A stretch of DNA of 64,000 nt from CAVQAH01 sp963784195 (lineage in GTDB: Bacteria; Acidobacteriota; Vicinamibacteria; Vicinamibacterales; 2-12-FULL-66-21): assembly GCA_963784195.1 (NCBI GenBank), contig CAWARA010000013.1, forward strand, positions 1 through 64,000, given 5' to 3'. Shown here piece after piece: positions 1-10,394 of this stretch. How positions within the stretch are numbered: the first letter of the stretch is position 1; the number at the start of each line of letters is the position of its first letter. A program made the translations under genes and the position numbers. The notes beneath the pieces are model-generated. The model was not told the origin of the DNA, ran no database searches, and saw only the letters and a list, made by a program, of their open reading frames with translations.

Positions 1-449
1 ACGTTTGTCCGCTCGCGTCGCATGCGGCAGACACGGCGCGGTACTGGAGATAACGGCCGTTCCATATGAAGACTGCAGCGGGTTGAAAACGCCGCAGGAG
101 CGCCGATGTCGTTCGAAACCACACCTCCGCCAGACGCGGCGCCCGCTCGGGCGTGCGAACAACGTTGATAGTGTAGGGATAGCTCTTGAAGTTCTTGGGC
201 CGCTCGAACACCGCACGCTCGAGAACGCACATCGCTTCGATGCCGTCCCGGCAAGTCAGATCGGGATCGTCGACAAGTCTCTCGATAGCCGCAGCTGGGA
301 TCGATCCATTCGTAATTCCAGTGGTCCAGGCCGTCTAGGGTGACCCAGATGGGGTGGAAACCGGAGCCCGCCAGACGGTCAGCCAGGGGACGGTAGAACC
401 GCAGGAAGTACTTCTCGCAGATGAACAACGCTGTCTTGCTGTCAGGCAT
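1..449 (-). CDS. Capsule polysaccharide biosynthesis-like protein, N-terminal part, cut by window edge
   Basis: Reading leftward from the ATG at 449, the protein begins MPDSKTALFICEKYFLRFYR and continues to about position 290. There a one-base shift is needed to continue as a stretch with PKNFKSYPYTINVVRTPERA and then RFQPAAVFIWNGRYLQYRAV up to the edge. The pattern 'QPxxVFxWNGRxLxYRA' recalls proteins annotated as capsular polysaccharide synthesis/KpsS-like, but this is recalled similarity without a search. It is the last gene of the leftward methyltransferase-Wzt-Wzm group and lies about 70 bases after the methyltransferase. The C-terminus is outside the window. The role (transfer or modification of the exported glycan in the cytoplasm) is inferred from position. 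Confidence 0.5.
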   Translation of the reverse strand, partial: MPDSKTALFICEKYFLRFYRPLADRLAGSGFHPIWVTLDGLDHWNYEWIDPSCGYRETCRRSRSDLPGRHRSDVRSRACGVRAAQELQELSLHYQRCSHARAGAASGGGVVSNDIGAPAAFSTRCSLHMERPLSPVPRRVCRMRRERTN

Positions 450-521
450 GTGGGCCCCCGACGCAGACTGGCGACATCCGGCGGGTCCGGCGGCTCCGTG
501 GGGTATCGGGCACGGGGCGGA

Positions 522-1267
522 TCAAAGGGACCTCGGCGGGAGGTTGGAAATGATGCACACGATTTGTGCTGGATCGTTACGCCGGTAGTTGACATCGGCG
601 AGATAGACCGTCGGGCAGTGCTTGCGAAAGATGGCGAGCCATGCCGCCGGGGGGAGGATGGAAAGATGGGTGTGGCCGTCGTCGTAGCAGGCGATCACGT
701 GATGTTGATACGGAGCCGCGGCTGAGAGTTTTGCAACGACGACGTCAACATCGCGCGGCGCAAAATGTTCGAGCACGTCCGCTGAGCACACGAGATCGCC
801 GGAGGGAATGGCAGCTGTGACAGCATCGAGCCGCTGGATCTGGACGTTGGCAGGAAGGTTCGACAGCTCTGGCGACTGCGCCCAATCGATGCCGATAACC
901 TGTTCTGCGTAGGGTGCCGCTGCCCGCAGAAAACGGCCGTTGCCACAGCCGACTTCCACAACGGTACAGGATGTATGCCTTTCAGGATGTCCAACTGGTC
1001 GAGGAGCCAGTTATTCTGCCGATACTGCACATCTTCATGCTGATGGTCGTAGAACGACGACGTCAGCGCGTGATCAGGACGATGCGGCTGGCCCGGAATC
1101 AACACCAGATCGAATCCAGATATCCGCGAATGAGAGAGCAGGAGGGCTTGCCGCGCAAGTTTCATGTGATCCAGACTGGCGCCGCCCCGGCTGGCTCGTA
1201 AGCTCCGCCATCGACGTCGTATCGATTCCGGAATGGCCCGTTTCATGTTGTTCAAGGCGCGATTCAC
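522..1267 (-). CDS. SAM-dependent methyltransferase (one frameshift)
   Basis: Starts with GTG at 1267 (alternative ATG 1246). The first part runs through WLLDQLDILKGIHPV. A one-base shift near 955 then gives the class I methyltransferase core: motif I VEVGCGNGRFLRAAAP, acidic motif II VIGIDWAQSP, then CSADVLEHFAPRDVD and a late Trp/Tyr-rich part ending LPPRSL. Rejoined, it is about 248 residues, normal for a Methyltransf_11/23-type enzyme. It starts about 15 bases after the Wzt stop, in the same transcription unit, so it probably methylates a sugar in the exported polymer, possibly the chain end (inference). Family call is firm, substrate unknown. Confidence 0.75.
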
Positions 1268-1282
1268 GAAAGGCCCTTCAAA

Positions 1283-2521
1283 TCATGACGACGGGGAGTC
1301 GTTGCGGCGTTCCTGACCGGCGGGCTGGGCAGTCGCCGTGATGGAGACACAGGTGAGTGCTGGCGTATAGGAAACCGCAGCACTGACTGGGCCGTCCACG
1401 TCGACGATGCGTATTCTGTCTCCCCAGTATAGATGACGATTGTTCGAGCGGTTCAACAGGGCGATGCTCACAGCGTAACGCCCACGCTTCAGCCTGAGAG
1501 GACCAACAGCCAATGTGATGACGTTGAGGCCCTCCTTCAAGGACAGGGACCAGCCTTGCGTCCTCGTATACGAGTCGAATGCGGGCAGTCCGTTCTCGTC
1601 CCACAGAACCACTCGTACGTCCGCAACAGGGACCACTCGCGTGAGCTGCACGGACACGGAAAAATTGAGCAGGCCGTCGAGGCCGACGGCTTGATCGCAC
1701 GAGCCAACGGATGCGATCGCTTCCTCTGCCATTTGCTCATGCGACGACCAGTGGCCAGGTTGAGGCGAGAGTTCCTGGTACAGCCGAATCCCCTGTTCCA
1801 CGTCGCCGAGATAGCGCTGAGAGCCGCTGTCCAACAAGAGCACACGTGAACAGACCCGCGCGATCTGGTCCGTGTCATGGCTGACCAGCACGAAGGCCGC
1901 CTGTTCGCGGATGGTGGCCAGCCGGTCGTAGCATTTGGCGCGGAACGCGGCATCGCCGACGGCCAGCACCTCGTCGAGCAACAGCACGTCTGGTTGAAGC
2001 GCGGTGGCGACGGCGAATCCGAGCCGCACCTGCATCCCGGAGCTGTAGCTCTGCACCGGCGCATCGATGAACTCGCCGATCTCTGCGAAGTCGACGATCT
2101 CGTCGAGCTTCGCGTTCGATTTCTTTCGTCGTCAGGCCCAGCACCGAGCCGTTGACGTAGATGTTCTCGCGTCCGGTCAGAATCGGGTTGAAGCCGGCTC
2201 CGAGCGAGATCAGCGCGCCGACGCGGCCGCGAATTTCGATGCGGCCCTTGTCAGGCTTGATGAGCCCGTTCAGCATCTTCAGCAGCGTGGTCTTGCCGGC
2301 GCCGTTGCGGCCGATGAGGCCGAGGCATTCGCCGCGCCTGAGCTCGAGGGAGACGCCGTCGATCGCCCAGAACTCCTGCGTCGCGCAGCGCGTTCGCTGC
2401 CGAATTGCGGCCGAAGAGATCGGCCGCGGTGTCTGCGAGGCCGTACCAGAGCGAGCTGCTTCAGATCGCGGCAGAACTTCTTCGAGACGCTCTCGACGCG
2501 CACCAGCACGTCGTCGGGCAT
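1283..2521 (-). CDS. wzt: Wzt-like ABC transporter ATPase with C-terminal glycan-binding domain (frameshifted)
   Basis: From the ATG at 2521 the protein reads MPDDVLVRVESVSKKFCRDL. After a shift near 2440 it has Walker A GLIGRNGAGKTTLLKML, then ALISLGAGFNPILTGRENIY. After a second shift near 2110 it has the signature YSSGMQVRLGFAVATAL, Walker B DVLLLDEVLAVGD and the switch His in VLVSHDTDQI. Beyond the ATPase (about 240 residues) there is a C-terminal domain of about 160 residues with beta-rich segments such as LKEGLNVITLAVGPLRLKRG, as in Wzt proteins that recognise the finished O-antigen chain. The gene lies 10 bases after Wzm. It powers export of a lipid-linked polysaccharide across the inner membrane. 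The indels look like sequence errors because every ATPase motif is intact. Confidence 0.88.
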
Positions 2522-2531
2522 GGCACACCCG

Positions 2532-3389
2532 TCAGTTTCCCAGCCGCGCGATGAGATGGGGCAGCGCCAGGCGGTAGAGCGATCCAGCCGAACACCAGGA
2601 GTGTAACGTCACCATGCTGACGACCACGAAGCCGGCAAGATCGGCTGCGGGTGACCGGTCGTCAGCCAGTCGCGCGTCGTCGTGACGAGTGGCGTCAGCG
2701 GGTTGAGGGCGCTGACCGACGCGGCGAGGCCGAGCGGCCGGCACTGGATAGAGCACCGGCGTCAGCAGCATCAGGAACGTGCTGGCAATCGGCAGGCTGT
2801 GCTGCACGTCGCCATAGAGCAGGCCGAGCGGGGTCAGGAGCAGGCCGATCATGAACCCGGTCAGCGCGACGCTCAGCATGCCGACGAAGAACAGCGGTGC
2901 GGTCGCCGCCGGCCGCAGATCGGAAAGCGGCGAACACCGCCGGCAGCAGCAGCAGCCGGACGACGAAAGCTGAAGCCGACCTGCAGCAGCCCGGAGAGCA
3001 GGATGGCCTCGCGCGGGAAATTGATGCGGGTCAGCATCGAGCGAGCGGCGTTGACCGTCCTGAGCGGGCTGTTGAGCGCGTCTACGAATGTCTGCCAGAT
3101 GATCGTGCCGACCGTCGCATAGGCGGCGTACGGGATCGGCATGTCGCCCATCCGTATCACGCCCGCTGAATTCAGGTAGATGAACGGCAGGCTGGCCATG
3201 AGCGGCGGGACGAAGACCCAGACGTACCCGAGCATGCTGTTGCGGTATTGCGCGTGAGAGGTCGCGGATGAACAGCCGCCAGGCAAGCTCGCGGGAGGCC
3301 AACAGGTCGGCTACCATCTCGCGCACGAACTTGGCCGGGCTGCCTAGCGGCGACTCAGGCGTATAGATCGTGACCGGAAGGTCGGTCAT
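2532..3389 (-). CDS. wzm: Wzm-like ABC-2 polysaccharide export permease (frameshifted)
   Basis: The ATG at 3389 gives MTDLPVTIYTPESPLGSPAK, followed by a cytoplasmic segment REMVADLLASRELAWRLFIR typical of ABC-2 O-antigen permeases. After a shift near 3255 come YRNSMLGYVWVFVPPLMASL and GTIIWQTFVDALNSPLRTV, then another shift near 2935 leads into FFVGMLSVALTGFMIGLLL and HSLPIASTFLMLLTPVLYPV. The last piece ends ALYRLALPHLIARLGN in yet another frame. About 285 residues with six predicted membrane segments fits the family. A longer open frame to 3668 exists, but its extra N-terminus lies antisense to the divergent glycosyltransferase and is rejected. Partner of Wzt immediately downstream. Confidence 0.85.
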   Translation of the reverse strand: MTDLPVTIYTPESPLGSPAKFVREMVADLLASRELAWRLFIRDLSRAIPQQHARVRLGLRPAAHGQPAVHLPEFSGRDTDGRHADPVRRLCDGRHDHLADIRRRAQQPAQDGQRRSLDADPHQFPARGHPALRAAAGRLQLSSSGCCCCRRCSPLSDLRPAATAPLFFVGMLSVALTGFMIGLLLTPLGLLYGDVQHSLPIASTFLMLLTPVLYPVPAARPRRVGQRPQPADATRHDDARLADDRSPAADLAGFVVVSMVTLHSWCSAGSLYRLALPHLIARLGN

Positions 3390-3507
3390 CCCTTTGCTGG
3401 CAGACGGGGAGTGGGGCCAATGATCCGGGTCGAATTCAGCATCGGCACGATACCACAGACTACCTCTACGGCCGGCGCCGGTTGGGCGCTGAAACGTGAC
3501 TCCAACC
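3390..3507. promoter_or_regulatory. Divergent intergenic region between wzm and a GT2 gene
   Basis: These 118 bases separate the leftward wzm start from the rightward GT2 start. Both transcription units need a promoter here unless they are read through from elsewhere. I see no convincing -35/-10 pair or operator, so this is assigned on gene layout only. Confidence 0.35.
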
Positions 3508-4527
3508 ATGACGCCCTCCATTCCGACGGTTTCCATCATAGTGCCGACGCACAACCGAGTCCGACTGCTACCCCTCACCCTCAGAGCGTCCTCCAGCAGC
3601 AGGAGGTTGAGCTCGAGGTGATCGTGGTCGACGATGGATCCACTGACGAACTCCGCGGCACAGTTCACGAACTGAAGATCCTCGGGTCCGCCTGCTTCGT
3701 CAGGAACCGCCGAAGGGCGTCAGCGTGGCGCGGAATCGGGGCGTCGCCGAGGCGGGTGGGCGCTGGATCGCGTTCGTGGACGACGACGATCTGTGGGCAC
3801 CGAACAAGCTGCGTGACCCAGGTGCGCGCCGCCGAGGACCAGGGGCGCGGCTGGGCCTATGCAGGCTCGGTGAACGTGTCGGAAGACCTCCGTCTGCTGG
3901 GAGGTGCACCGCCGGCTGATCCCGAGGAGGTCGTCAGGGCGCTGCCGCGAACTAACCTTATCCCGGGAGGCTGCTCAGGGGTCGTAGTGCGTAGGGACCT
4001 GCTGCCTTCGAACCCGTTCGATCCGTCATATCGCCACTTAGAGGATTGGGATCTGTGGATCCGGCTCTCACGCCTTGATCGACCGGTGGGAGTATCCGCT
4101 CCGCTGGTCGGCTACAGGATCCACGGCAGCAACAAGTCGCTGGACACGGTCGGCCTGATCGCCGAGCTCGACATCATCGAGGCGCGCTACGGGGGGCCGA
4201 TCGATCGAGCCAGGTTCTACCGGCATCTCGCACGTGTGTCTCTGCGGGCCAGTCGCCACCGCGACGGCCTGCGTTATTACTGTCAGGCTGCAGCCAGGGA
4301 TCGTCAGTATCGCAACGGAGACTTCGTGCCCGATCTGATCGAGATGGCCCAGGGTCATGGGTCGCAGCGTTCGACATCGTCTGACTCGGGCCATCACCGG
4401 CAGTGCAGCGCCTGAACGAGCTATGCGTTCCTCGCGCCGGTATGCCGCTCAAGATCCTTGGCTCGAGCAGGCGCGTCCATGGCTGAACGAGTTGGCCATT
4501 CAGTCAGGGCGCCGTGCTCCGGCCTGA
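3508..4527 (+). CDS. GT2 family glycosyltransferase, local subfamily member 1 (frameshifted)
   Basis: Start ATG at 3508: MTPSIPTVSIIVPTHNRVRL. Frame jumps near 3590, 3720 and 3820 reconnect VELEVIVVDDGSTDE, VARNRGVAEAGG and WIAFVDDDDLWAPNKL (the DDD nucleotide-sugar/metal motif). The main frame then reads WAYAGSVNVSEDLRLLGG, PGGCSGVVVRRDLLPSNP and LEDWDLWIRLSRLDRPVGV, the acceptor-side ED motif. The open frame stops at 4415, but a shift near 4352 extends it to 4527, ending LEQARPWLNELAIQSGRRAP. The same tail (W..A..WL..L) ends the other members of this subfamily, which supports the extended end. Cytoplasmic or membrane-associated sugar transfer from an NDP-sugar onto the growing glycan; sugar unknown. 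Confidence 0.85.
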
Positions 4528-5788
4528 GAGAAAAGGAAGTCGCGCAGCTTCTGACCGACGACCTGCAGGGAGAAATCCTGCTCCATCCGCTGTCTGGCGA
4601 TGGTTCCCAGCCGGTCCGCCAGCGCCTGGTCGTCGAGCAACCGACGAAGGGCAGCCGCAAGGGCCTGAGGGTTCTCGCGGGGCACGATGATGCCGCCATC
4701 GGCCTCGCCTCGAGGCAAGACATCCGCCACGCCTGGCGCATCGGAAGCGACGACCGGCAGTCCGCACGCCATGGCCTCCAACACCGCCACTGCAAAGCCC
4801 TCGCGGCGGGATGGGATCGTGTAGAGGTCGGCGGCGGACAGATACGACCAGAGCTCATGGCGATTGAAGACGTATCGATCAACCCATCGGGCCTTTTGGC
4901 TGGATGCGAGTCGCCGGCGGAGCGCGTCCGCGTCGCGGCCGCTTCCCACGAGCAGCAGGAAAATGTCGTCGTCGGGGCGCGCTGAACAGATGCCGTCCCA
5001 CGCATCGAGCAGGACATCGAGTCCTTTCGTTTCTATCTGAATGCGTCCGTGCCAGGCGACGACTCGCGTATTCCTGCCGATTCCCAGCGCGGCCCGCGTC
5101 GCCTGCCGGTCGTACTCTCGCTTGCCACCCGCTCCACGGGATTTGGGATAGAGCCGATTTTTTCGGCCGGGACTGCATCGGTCCGCTGTACGCGGGCAAC
5201 CTCGTCGCGCGACGGGATGATAAGTCCGGCGCATCCGCCAATGCTGAGCCGCCGAAGAGGTTGCTCCACCCGGGTTCGCGTTTCGTTCCCTCCTTGATAC
5301 GTGGCGAACACGGGCAGGCCGAGCAGTCGTCCGAGCAGGACGCAGGTGTCGAAGCGGGCGTGCTCGTCCTCCTGACACAGGATCGCGTCGCACTGCTCCT
5401 TGCGAAGTACCGTCGTGAGCGCCCGCAGTGGAGTGGCCGCATACGATGCGGCGGCGACGAGTGACGTTGAATCCGGGAAGAATCGGCGCTGACCGTTTCG
5501 GATTTTTCTGTGGAGTCGGGGTGAGGGCAGAACCCAGACCGCGGCCTTGCTTTCAACGTGCGTGAAGTGTTGCGGTTCGTTCACTCTCGCTGACATGAAC
5601 AACAATACCGTTCGGACACCGACCAGGCGTAAGGCCTCGATGTAGTTGAACAGCCAGCCTCCGGTGAATTCCTCTCGAAACGTCTCCAGAGACACCCCGA
5701 TCTTGTCGAAGAAGTCTTCGAATCGGTCGCCTCCTGAAAGGAGAGCGATGCTGGAGGTCGCGCGCAGCGTCATTTGGCCTCCGCTCAT
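4500..5788 (-). CDS. GT4-type (group 1) glycosyltransferase (frameshifted)
   Basis: The N-terminal part (ATG 5788, MSGGQMTLRATSSIALLSGG) contains GGWLFNYIEALRLVGVRTVL and VFATYQGGNETRTRVEQPL. A shift near 5160 connects it to the C-terminal domain with VVAWHGRIQIETKGLDVLLD, DLYTIPSRREGFAVAVLEAM and ACGLPVVASDAPGVADVLP; the E-x7-E motif is EGFAVAVLE. About 430 residues after rejoining, normal for GT-B fold GT4 enzymes. It ends at 4500 and overlaps the convergent GT2 gene by 28 bases at the 3' ends. It starts at the end of the membrane glycosyltransferase gene (ATGA overlap), implying co-transcription. Donor and acceptor unknown. Confidence 0.85.
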
Positions 5789-7331
5789 AGCAGCGGGTCT
5801 TGCCCGTGGGCTGGCGATCGCACAGCTGCCATTCCACTCCAGCGTATCCGTCCAACTGAAATGTTCTGTACACGGAAGGCCAATCCACTATGACGTCAAT
5901 GTGTTCCGTGATGATGTACGGTCCGAATGCCACCGTGGGTCATGCTATATCGTGCCTGATGGTCAATCTTGCCATCCAGGTTGATCACATTCTGGTTGAA
6001 GAAGCCAACGGTTCCACTCTGTCCGGCGCCCACCAGACGTTTGTCACCAATCTGATCTCTCACAAACCCCGCATTGATGGGCAAGTCGAGGGTCATGTGG
6101 CCGCTGTGCATCTGCAAACAGGCCAGCACGACAAAGAAGGTGGGCGACAACGCGAGCATGACTGCCGGTAGTGGCTTGAGTTGCGTTCCGGCCAGCGTCG
6201 CCAGAAGGGCTATCGCTGGAATAGCCACTACCAATAGCGGAGCCGTGAATCTACCGTAGAAGTGCCAGGTCCAGAAACCGAGCAGATACACCGGAATCAG
6301 CGCGGCGATGCAGACTGCCCACGCGGCCAGCTGGCGGACAGCCCATCGATCGGTGAGAACAGCGCCCGCTCGGAGAGAGCGGAGAGCTGGGCGGAGTATC
6401 GACGCCAGGAACACCGCGAGAACTATCGCCGCCCACGCGAATCGCATTTCCCAGTCCCAGGACGAGATCCATGGAGTCACGTTCCAGAGCAGTGCGGTGG
6501 CCATCCGCTTTAGTCTCAGCAGCGCGTCACCCGAGGTTATGAAACCCGACTCCGCACCCGCCGAGGACGGCAGCCACGTCCCGGTCTGGGTGTAGATCCA
6601 GATGAACCAGGGGGACGTTATCAGTAGGGCGATCAGTCCCGCACCGAATGCTCCGCCCAGCCGCAGACGCCTGTCCTTCAGCAACCACAGCAGGTAGAAA
6701 CCAAAAATCACACCGAAGTCGATGCGCGCCAGTCCAGCGAGTCCTGCGAGGAGGCCAAGCATCACCGGGTCGAGCCGTCGATCCTTACGGAGAGTCATCA
6801 GCACGGTACCTGCAATGAGTACCGAGGTAGAGTCCGGTTTCGAGGCCGTACATGAATGCTCGAAAGACCCACATACTCGAGAGCGTCGTGACAGACGCCC
6901 AGAGCATAGGCGACGTCCTTGACCTCGCCGTCCAACACAAGTGCGCGCGCAATGTGCCCGATCTGATGCGCGAATACCACTAACAGCAAGACATTGACGA
7001 CGATGATGGCGCGTATGAGAAACCACCTGTCGCCACCCATGGACTGCACGACGTAAGCGATGGCTCCGTCAATAAGTGTTGCAAGTGGTTGAATACCAGT
7101 GGTGGTCTTGTCGCGGTTGTAGACGAGCCGCCCTTTCTCAGCCAGATTCCAGGCAACTGTCAGCATGTAATACGCGTCTTCACCCACAGGCCGATCCGAA
7201 AGATACGGCATGCCATAGCCGTATCCCGTCGATGACGGGAACCCTTCGTGCGAGAACGTCGCCAATGCGACGCCGTACATGACGATGATGACGGCGAGCA
7301 GAGCGGGCCACCGCTTGGTCAGGAAAGCCAT
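5785..7331 (-). CDS. Polytopic membrane glycosyltransferase, GT39/ArnT-like (frameshifted)
   Basis: ATG at 7331 gives MAFLTKRWPALLAVIIVMYG (first membrane helix), then a periplasmic loop with YLSDRPVGEDAYYMLTVAWN; the acidic ED in the first loop is the catalytic-position signature of GT-C enzymes. After a shift near 6880 the frame holds many helices, for example GLLAGLAGLARIDFGVIFG and LLVVAIPAIALLATLAG. Near 5920 it shifts again to YIITEHIDVIVDWPSVYRTF. The end is placed at the stop overlapping the downstream start. About 510 residues, normal for polyprenyl-phosphate-sugar dependent transferases, which work on the periplasmic face. Family assignment rests on topology and the loop motif. Confidence 0.65.
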
Positions 7332-7369
7332 CGCGTCAGTGTTAGACAGAAACGTCGATTCTGATGAGC

Positions 7370-8391
7370 TCAGGAGTGCGGATTCGAGCGGGCAGCGGGC
7401 CGGACGCCCAGAGTCCCAAGCGCGTGCGCGATCCGGCTGCGCAGCGCCAGGCGGACCCGCGCGCGATAGACGATCCGGCGTATCGTTCTCGCCGTGAGCC
7501 ACCGCCAGTCCCGCGCCGTGTGGGTGACCGAGTCAATCATGGAGAACCGGCTGCGGGAGGGCTCGTAACCGAGGTTCGCGAGTTGCTCGCCGGCGAGCCA
7601 GTCGAAGCGCTGCACGCTGATCAGCGCTCCACGAGCGCCAGCGTTCCTTGGGTGCGAACGTCGCGTCCTTCGACACCTTGTCCCAGTGCACTTTGCCGTC
7701 CTGACGCCCGAACGCAGACGATCCTCGAACTGGCAGGTTACGCGCGGCCTGGAAGTCGTAGCGCAGCGGCATCGAGGCTCAGGAACTGGAATATCGCCCG
7801 CAGCTGACCTTCTGGATCATCGACGAGATCCTCGTACCGGACGATCCGCCAACGGTCCGCACGAGCCGATTCGGCTTGCTGAAAACGATGAATCGCGTGG
7901 GCTGCCTCCGACCACGCGCGAGCCGCCCGGTCGAAATCCCAGCGGAACGTCTCCATGGCGGACTGCACGACGGACCGGCCATCGCGCACCAGGATCAGCA
8001 ATCGCGCCGAGGGAAAGAACGCAAAGAAGCGCTCGAGGTGAGCGACGCTCGGCGATTTCGACACCAGCCGCCGCTGACGGTCGGTCCACAGGAACGAGAC
8101 CAGACCCTCTCCAATACCCCTTGCCAACTCGTCGGGGAGGTCGGCCGCAAACGTTCCCCATCTCGGATCCCACGAACCGCGCACCGTATCGATGAACTGC
8201 ACCAGGTGGTCGGACGCGTCGAGAAAAAGATCTTCGTTGATGGGTTCACGTGCGCGCGCACAGTCGGGGTGAAGCAGCAGGAGATCCCAGAGAAAGTTCG
8301 TCCCGCTGCGCGGCAGGATGCCGTGGATGAAAACCGGGTCGGCGGGATGCCTTTCGATCATAGGGCTATCTTCAAGATCGCTGCCTGTCAC
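7370..8391 (-). CDS. Sulfotransferase family protein (frameshifted)
   Basis: GTG at 8391 (alternative ATG 8361, MIERHPADPVFIHGILPRSG). The 5'-phosphosulfate loop is ILPRSGTNFLWDLLLLHP, and the 3'-phosphate binding segment is RLLILVRDGRSVVQSAMETF; both PAPS-binding motifs are intact. Further on come WRIVRYEDLVDDPEGQLR and, after shifts near 7765 and 7600, VHWDKVSKDATFAPKERWR and the end LGVRPAARSNPHS. About 340 residues. Start GTG overlaps the TGA of the upstream GT2 gene (GTGA), so the two are probably translationally coupled. It likely transfers sulfate from PAPS to a sugar of this locus's polysaccharide in the cytoplasm (inference). Confidence 0.8.
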
Positions 8392-9371
8392 GCGAGGAGC
8401 GGCCGGCGTGGGACCGGGTTCGAGACCGCGGTGCTTTCAAGCTCCCGCAGCCATTCCGCGGCCGTGGCGATCCAGGGATCATTTGCGCGGGTCCCCTGTG
8501 CCTGCGGCCGGGGGAACCGACGGCCGACGCGCCGGCGGAGAATATCGCCCAAATCAGAGGCAACTGGCAGTGCCTGGCCGCGAACCGCGGCTCGCGCGAA
8601 CTGTCCGACGGCTGCGAGACGCTGGCCTCGTCGCAAGTAAGACTCGGCGAGCCATCGATGCAATCTACCCCAATCAGCCGTCGTGTGATGCAGTGCCTCA
8701 ATCAGCTTCGTCCCGCGCACGATTTCTGCGACGTCGAGCGACGCGTTTGGTTCGTGGACGCGATACGCGAGTAACGGACTGCAGACCCACGCGGGGGGGC
8801 CGTGCTTGCCAGTCGGATCCACATTTCCCAGTCTTCTGTATTGCGCAGGCGCCCGTCGAACGGACCGACCGCCAGCCAGGTCGTCCCGGCGAACGACGAC
8901 ATTGGAGCCGCCGCCGGGAATCGCGTTGTAGTCGCGGGAGCGCCCTCACGACTTCGTCGGGTGCCAGTGGCGGGCGGCCATACACGATACAGCAATGGCT
9001 CGGTGATGTTGACCGAGCCCGTGTAAGTCCACTGCCGTCCGACTGTCCTCAGCCGCATGGATTTGCCGGGCGAGCTTGGTCGGCGCCCACAGATCGTCAT
9101 CGTCGAGAAACGCCAGCCATTCGCCGCGCGCCTCGGCCGCTCCGCTGTTACGCGCCGCGCTCACCCCGTGCGGCGCATCGTTGCGAATGACCCGCACGCG
9201 GGCATCACCGATCGTGGCCAGCATCGTCGATGTGTCGTCGGTCGAGGCTTCATCGACGACGATGACTTCGAGCTCGACGTCCTGCTGGTGAAACACGCTG
9301 CGCAGCGCCATCGCGAGGAGCGTGCTGCGATTGCGCGTTGGGATCACCACGGATACGTCGATGTGGGTCAT
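8388..9371 (-). CDS. GT2 family glycosyltransferase, local subfamily member 2 (frameshifted)
   Basis: ATG at 9371: MTHIDVSVVIPTRNRSTLLA. It continues VELEVIVVDEASTDDTSTML, GVSAARNSGAAEARG and EWLAFLDDDDLWAPTKLARQ. Shifts near 9040, 8950 and 8810 reconnect WTYTGSVNITEPLLYRVWPP, RNTEDWEMWIRLAS and GPPAWVCSPLLAYRVHEPN. The tail is DPWIATAAEWLRELESTA, the conserved C-terminal motif of this subfamily. Stop at 8388 overlaps the sulfotransferase start by 4 bases. Very close in sequence to the next two genes upstream, so it probably arose by tandem duplication. Confidence 0.87.
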
Positions 9372-10365
9372 CGACTGCCTCGGCGAGGTCTGTGCCACAT
9401 CACTGTCAGCGAGCGCGGCGCGAGAATCGTCGATGGCACCGTGCTGAAGGTCCTGCAGCCAGCCCGTCGCCGTCGCGATCCAGGCATCACCTGTCGGCAG
9501 GCTGGCATCCCCGACGCTCGGAGGACCGAAAACTCTTCGTCGAAGGATAGCACTCAGATCGGACAGCAACGCCGCGGCCCTGACCGCGCACGGCGGCCTG
9601 CGCGAACTGACCGAGCGCTGCCCGGCGACGGCCGGCGCGCAGACACGAATGCGCCATCCACCGGTGCAGTCTGCCCCAGTCCGCCTTCGTGTGATGCAAT
9701 GTCTCGATCAGGCGCGTACCCCGGACTATCGCGGAGAGATCGAGCGTCGAGTTCGAACCGTGGAGACGACGGGCGACGAGTGGACTGCAGACGCATGCCG
9801 GTGGTCCGTGCTTCGCCAGCCGGATGTACATCTCCCAATCCTCGATGTAGTCAAAACGCGGGTCGAATGGGCCCGTCTGGTGCCACGTCGCCCGGCGTAT
9901 CACGACATTGGAGCCTCCCCCAGGAATCGCGTCGTACCGAGGGAGCGCTCTGACGATCTCATTTGGAGGCAGCGGTCGTTGCGCACGCAGAATCCGGCCA
10001 TGAGCCTCGATGACGACCGCTCCGCCATACGCCCAGTCACAACCCATGTCGTTGGCTGCCTGTAGCTGACGCACGAGCTTGTCCGGAGCCCACAGGTCGT
10101 CGTCATCGAGAAACGCCAGCCAATCGCCGCGCGCCAGGAACGCTCCGCGATTGCGCGCGGCGGCCACGCCGACGGGTGCGTCGTGGCGCACGACGCGAAT
10201 GCGGTCATCCGCGAGGGCGGCGATCACCGCTGGTGTGTCGTCGGTCGATGCCTCGTCGACAACAATCACCTCGAGCTCGACGCGTTGCTGGCGCAGCACG
10301 CTGCGCAACGCCAGCGCCAACAAGGCGCTGCGGTTTCGCGTCGGCACGATGACGGAGACGTCCAT
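9372..10365 (-). CDS. GT2 family glycosyltransferase, local subfamily member 3 (frameshift near C-terminus)
   Basis: ATG at 10365: MDVSVIVPTRNRSALLALAL. The catalytic region is uninterrupted: VELEVIVVDEASTDDTPAVI, DWLAFLDDDDLWAPDKLVRQ, PGGGSNVVIRRATWHQTGPF and YIEDWEMYIRLAKHGPPACV. One open frame stops at 9487, but a shift near 9560 gives LLSDLSAILRRRVFGPPSV and the subfamily tail DAWIATATGWLQDLQ, so the true end lies close to 9372. In that frame it currently runs straight into the next gene, so a further indel near 9370 is likely. The exact stop is therefore uncertain. Confidence 0.87.
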
Positions 10366-10394
10366 ATCAAATCGTCAGGCAGGACGCTGATTCG

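Noticed and set aside
3390..3668. N-terminal extension of the Wzm frame
   Set aside because: It lies over the divergent GT2 start and adds sequence without permease similarity.
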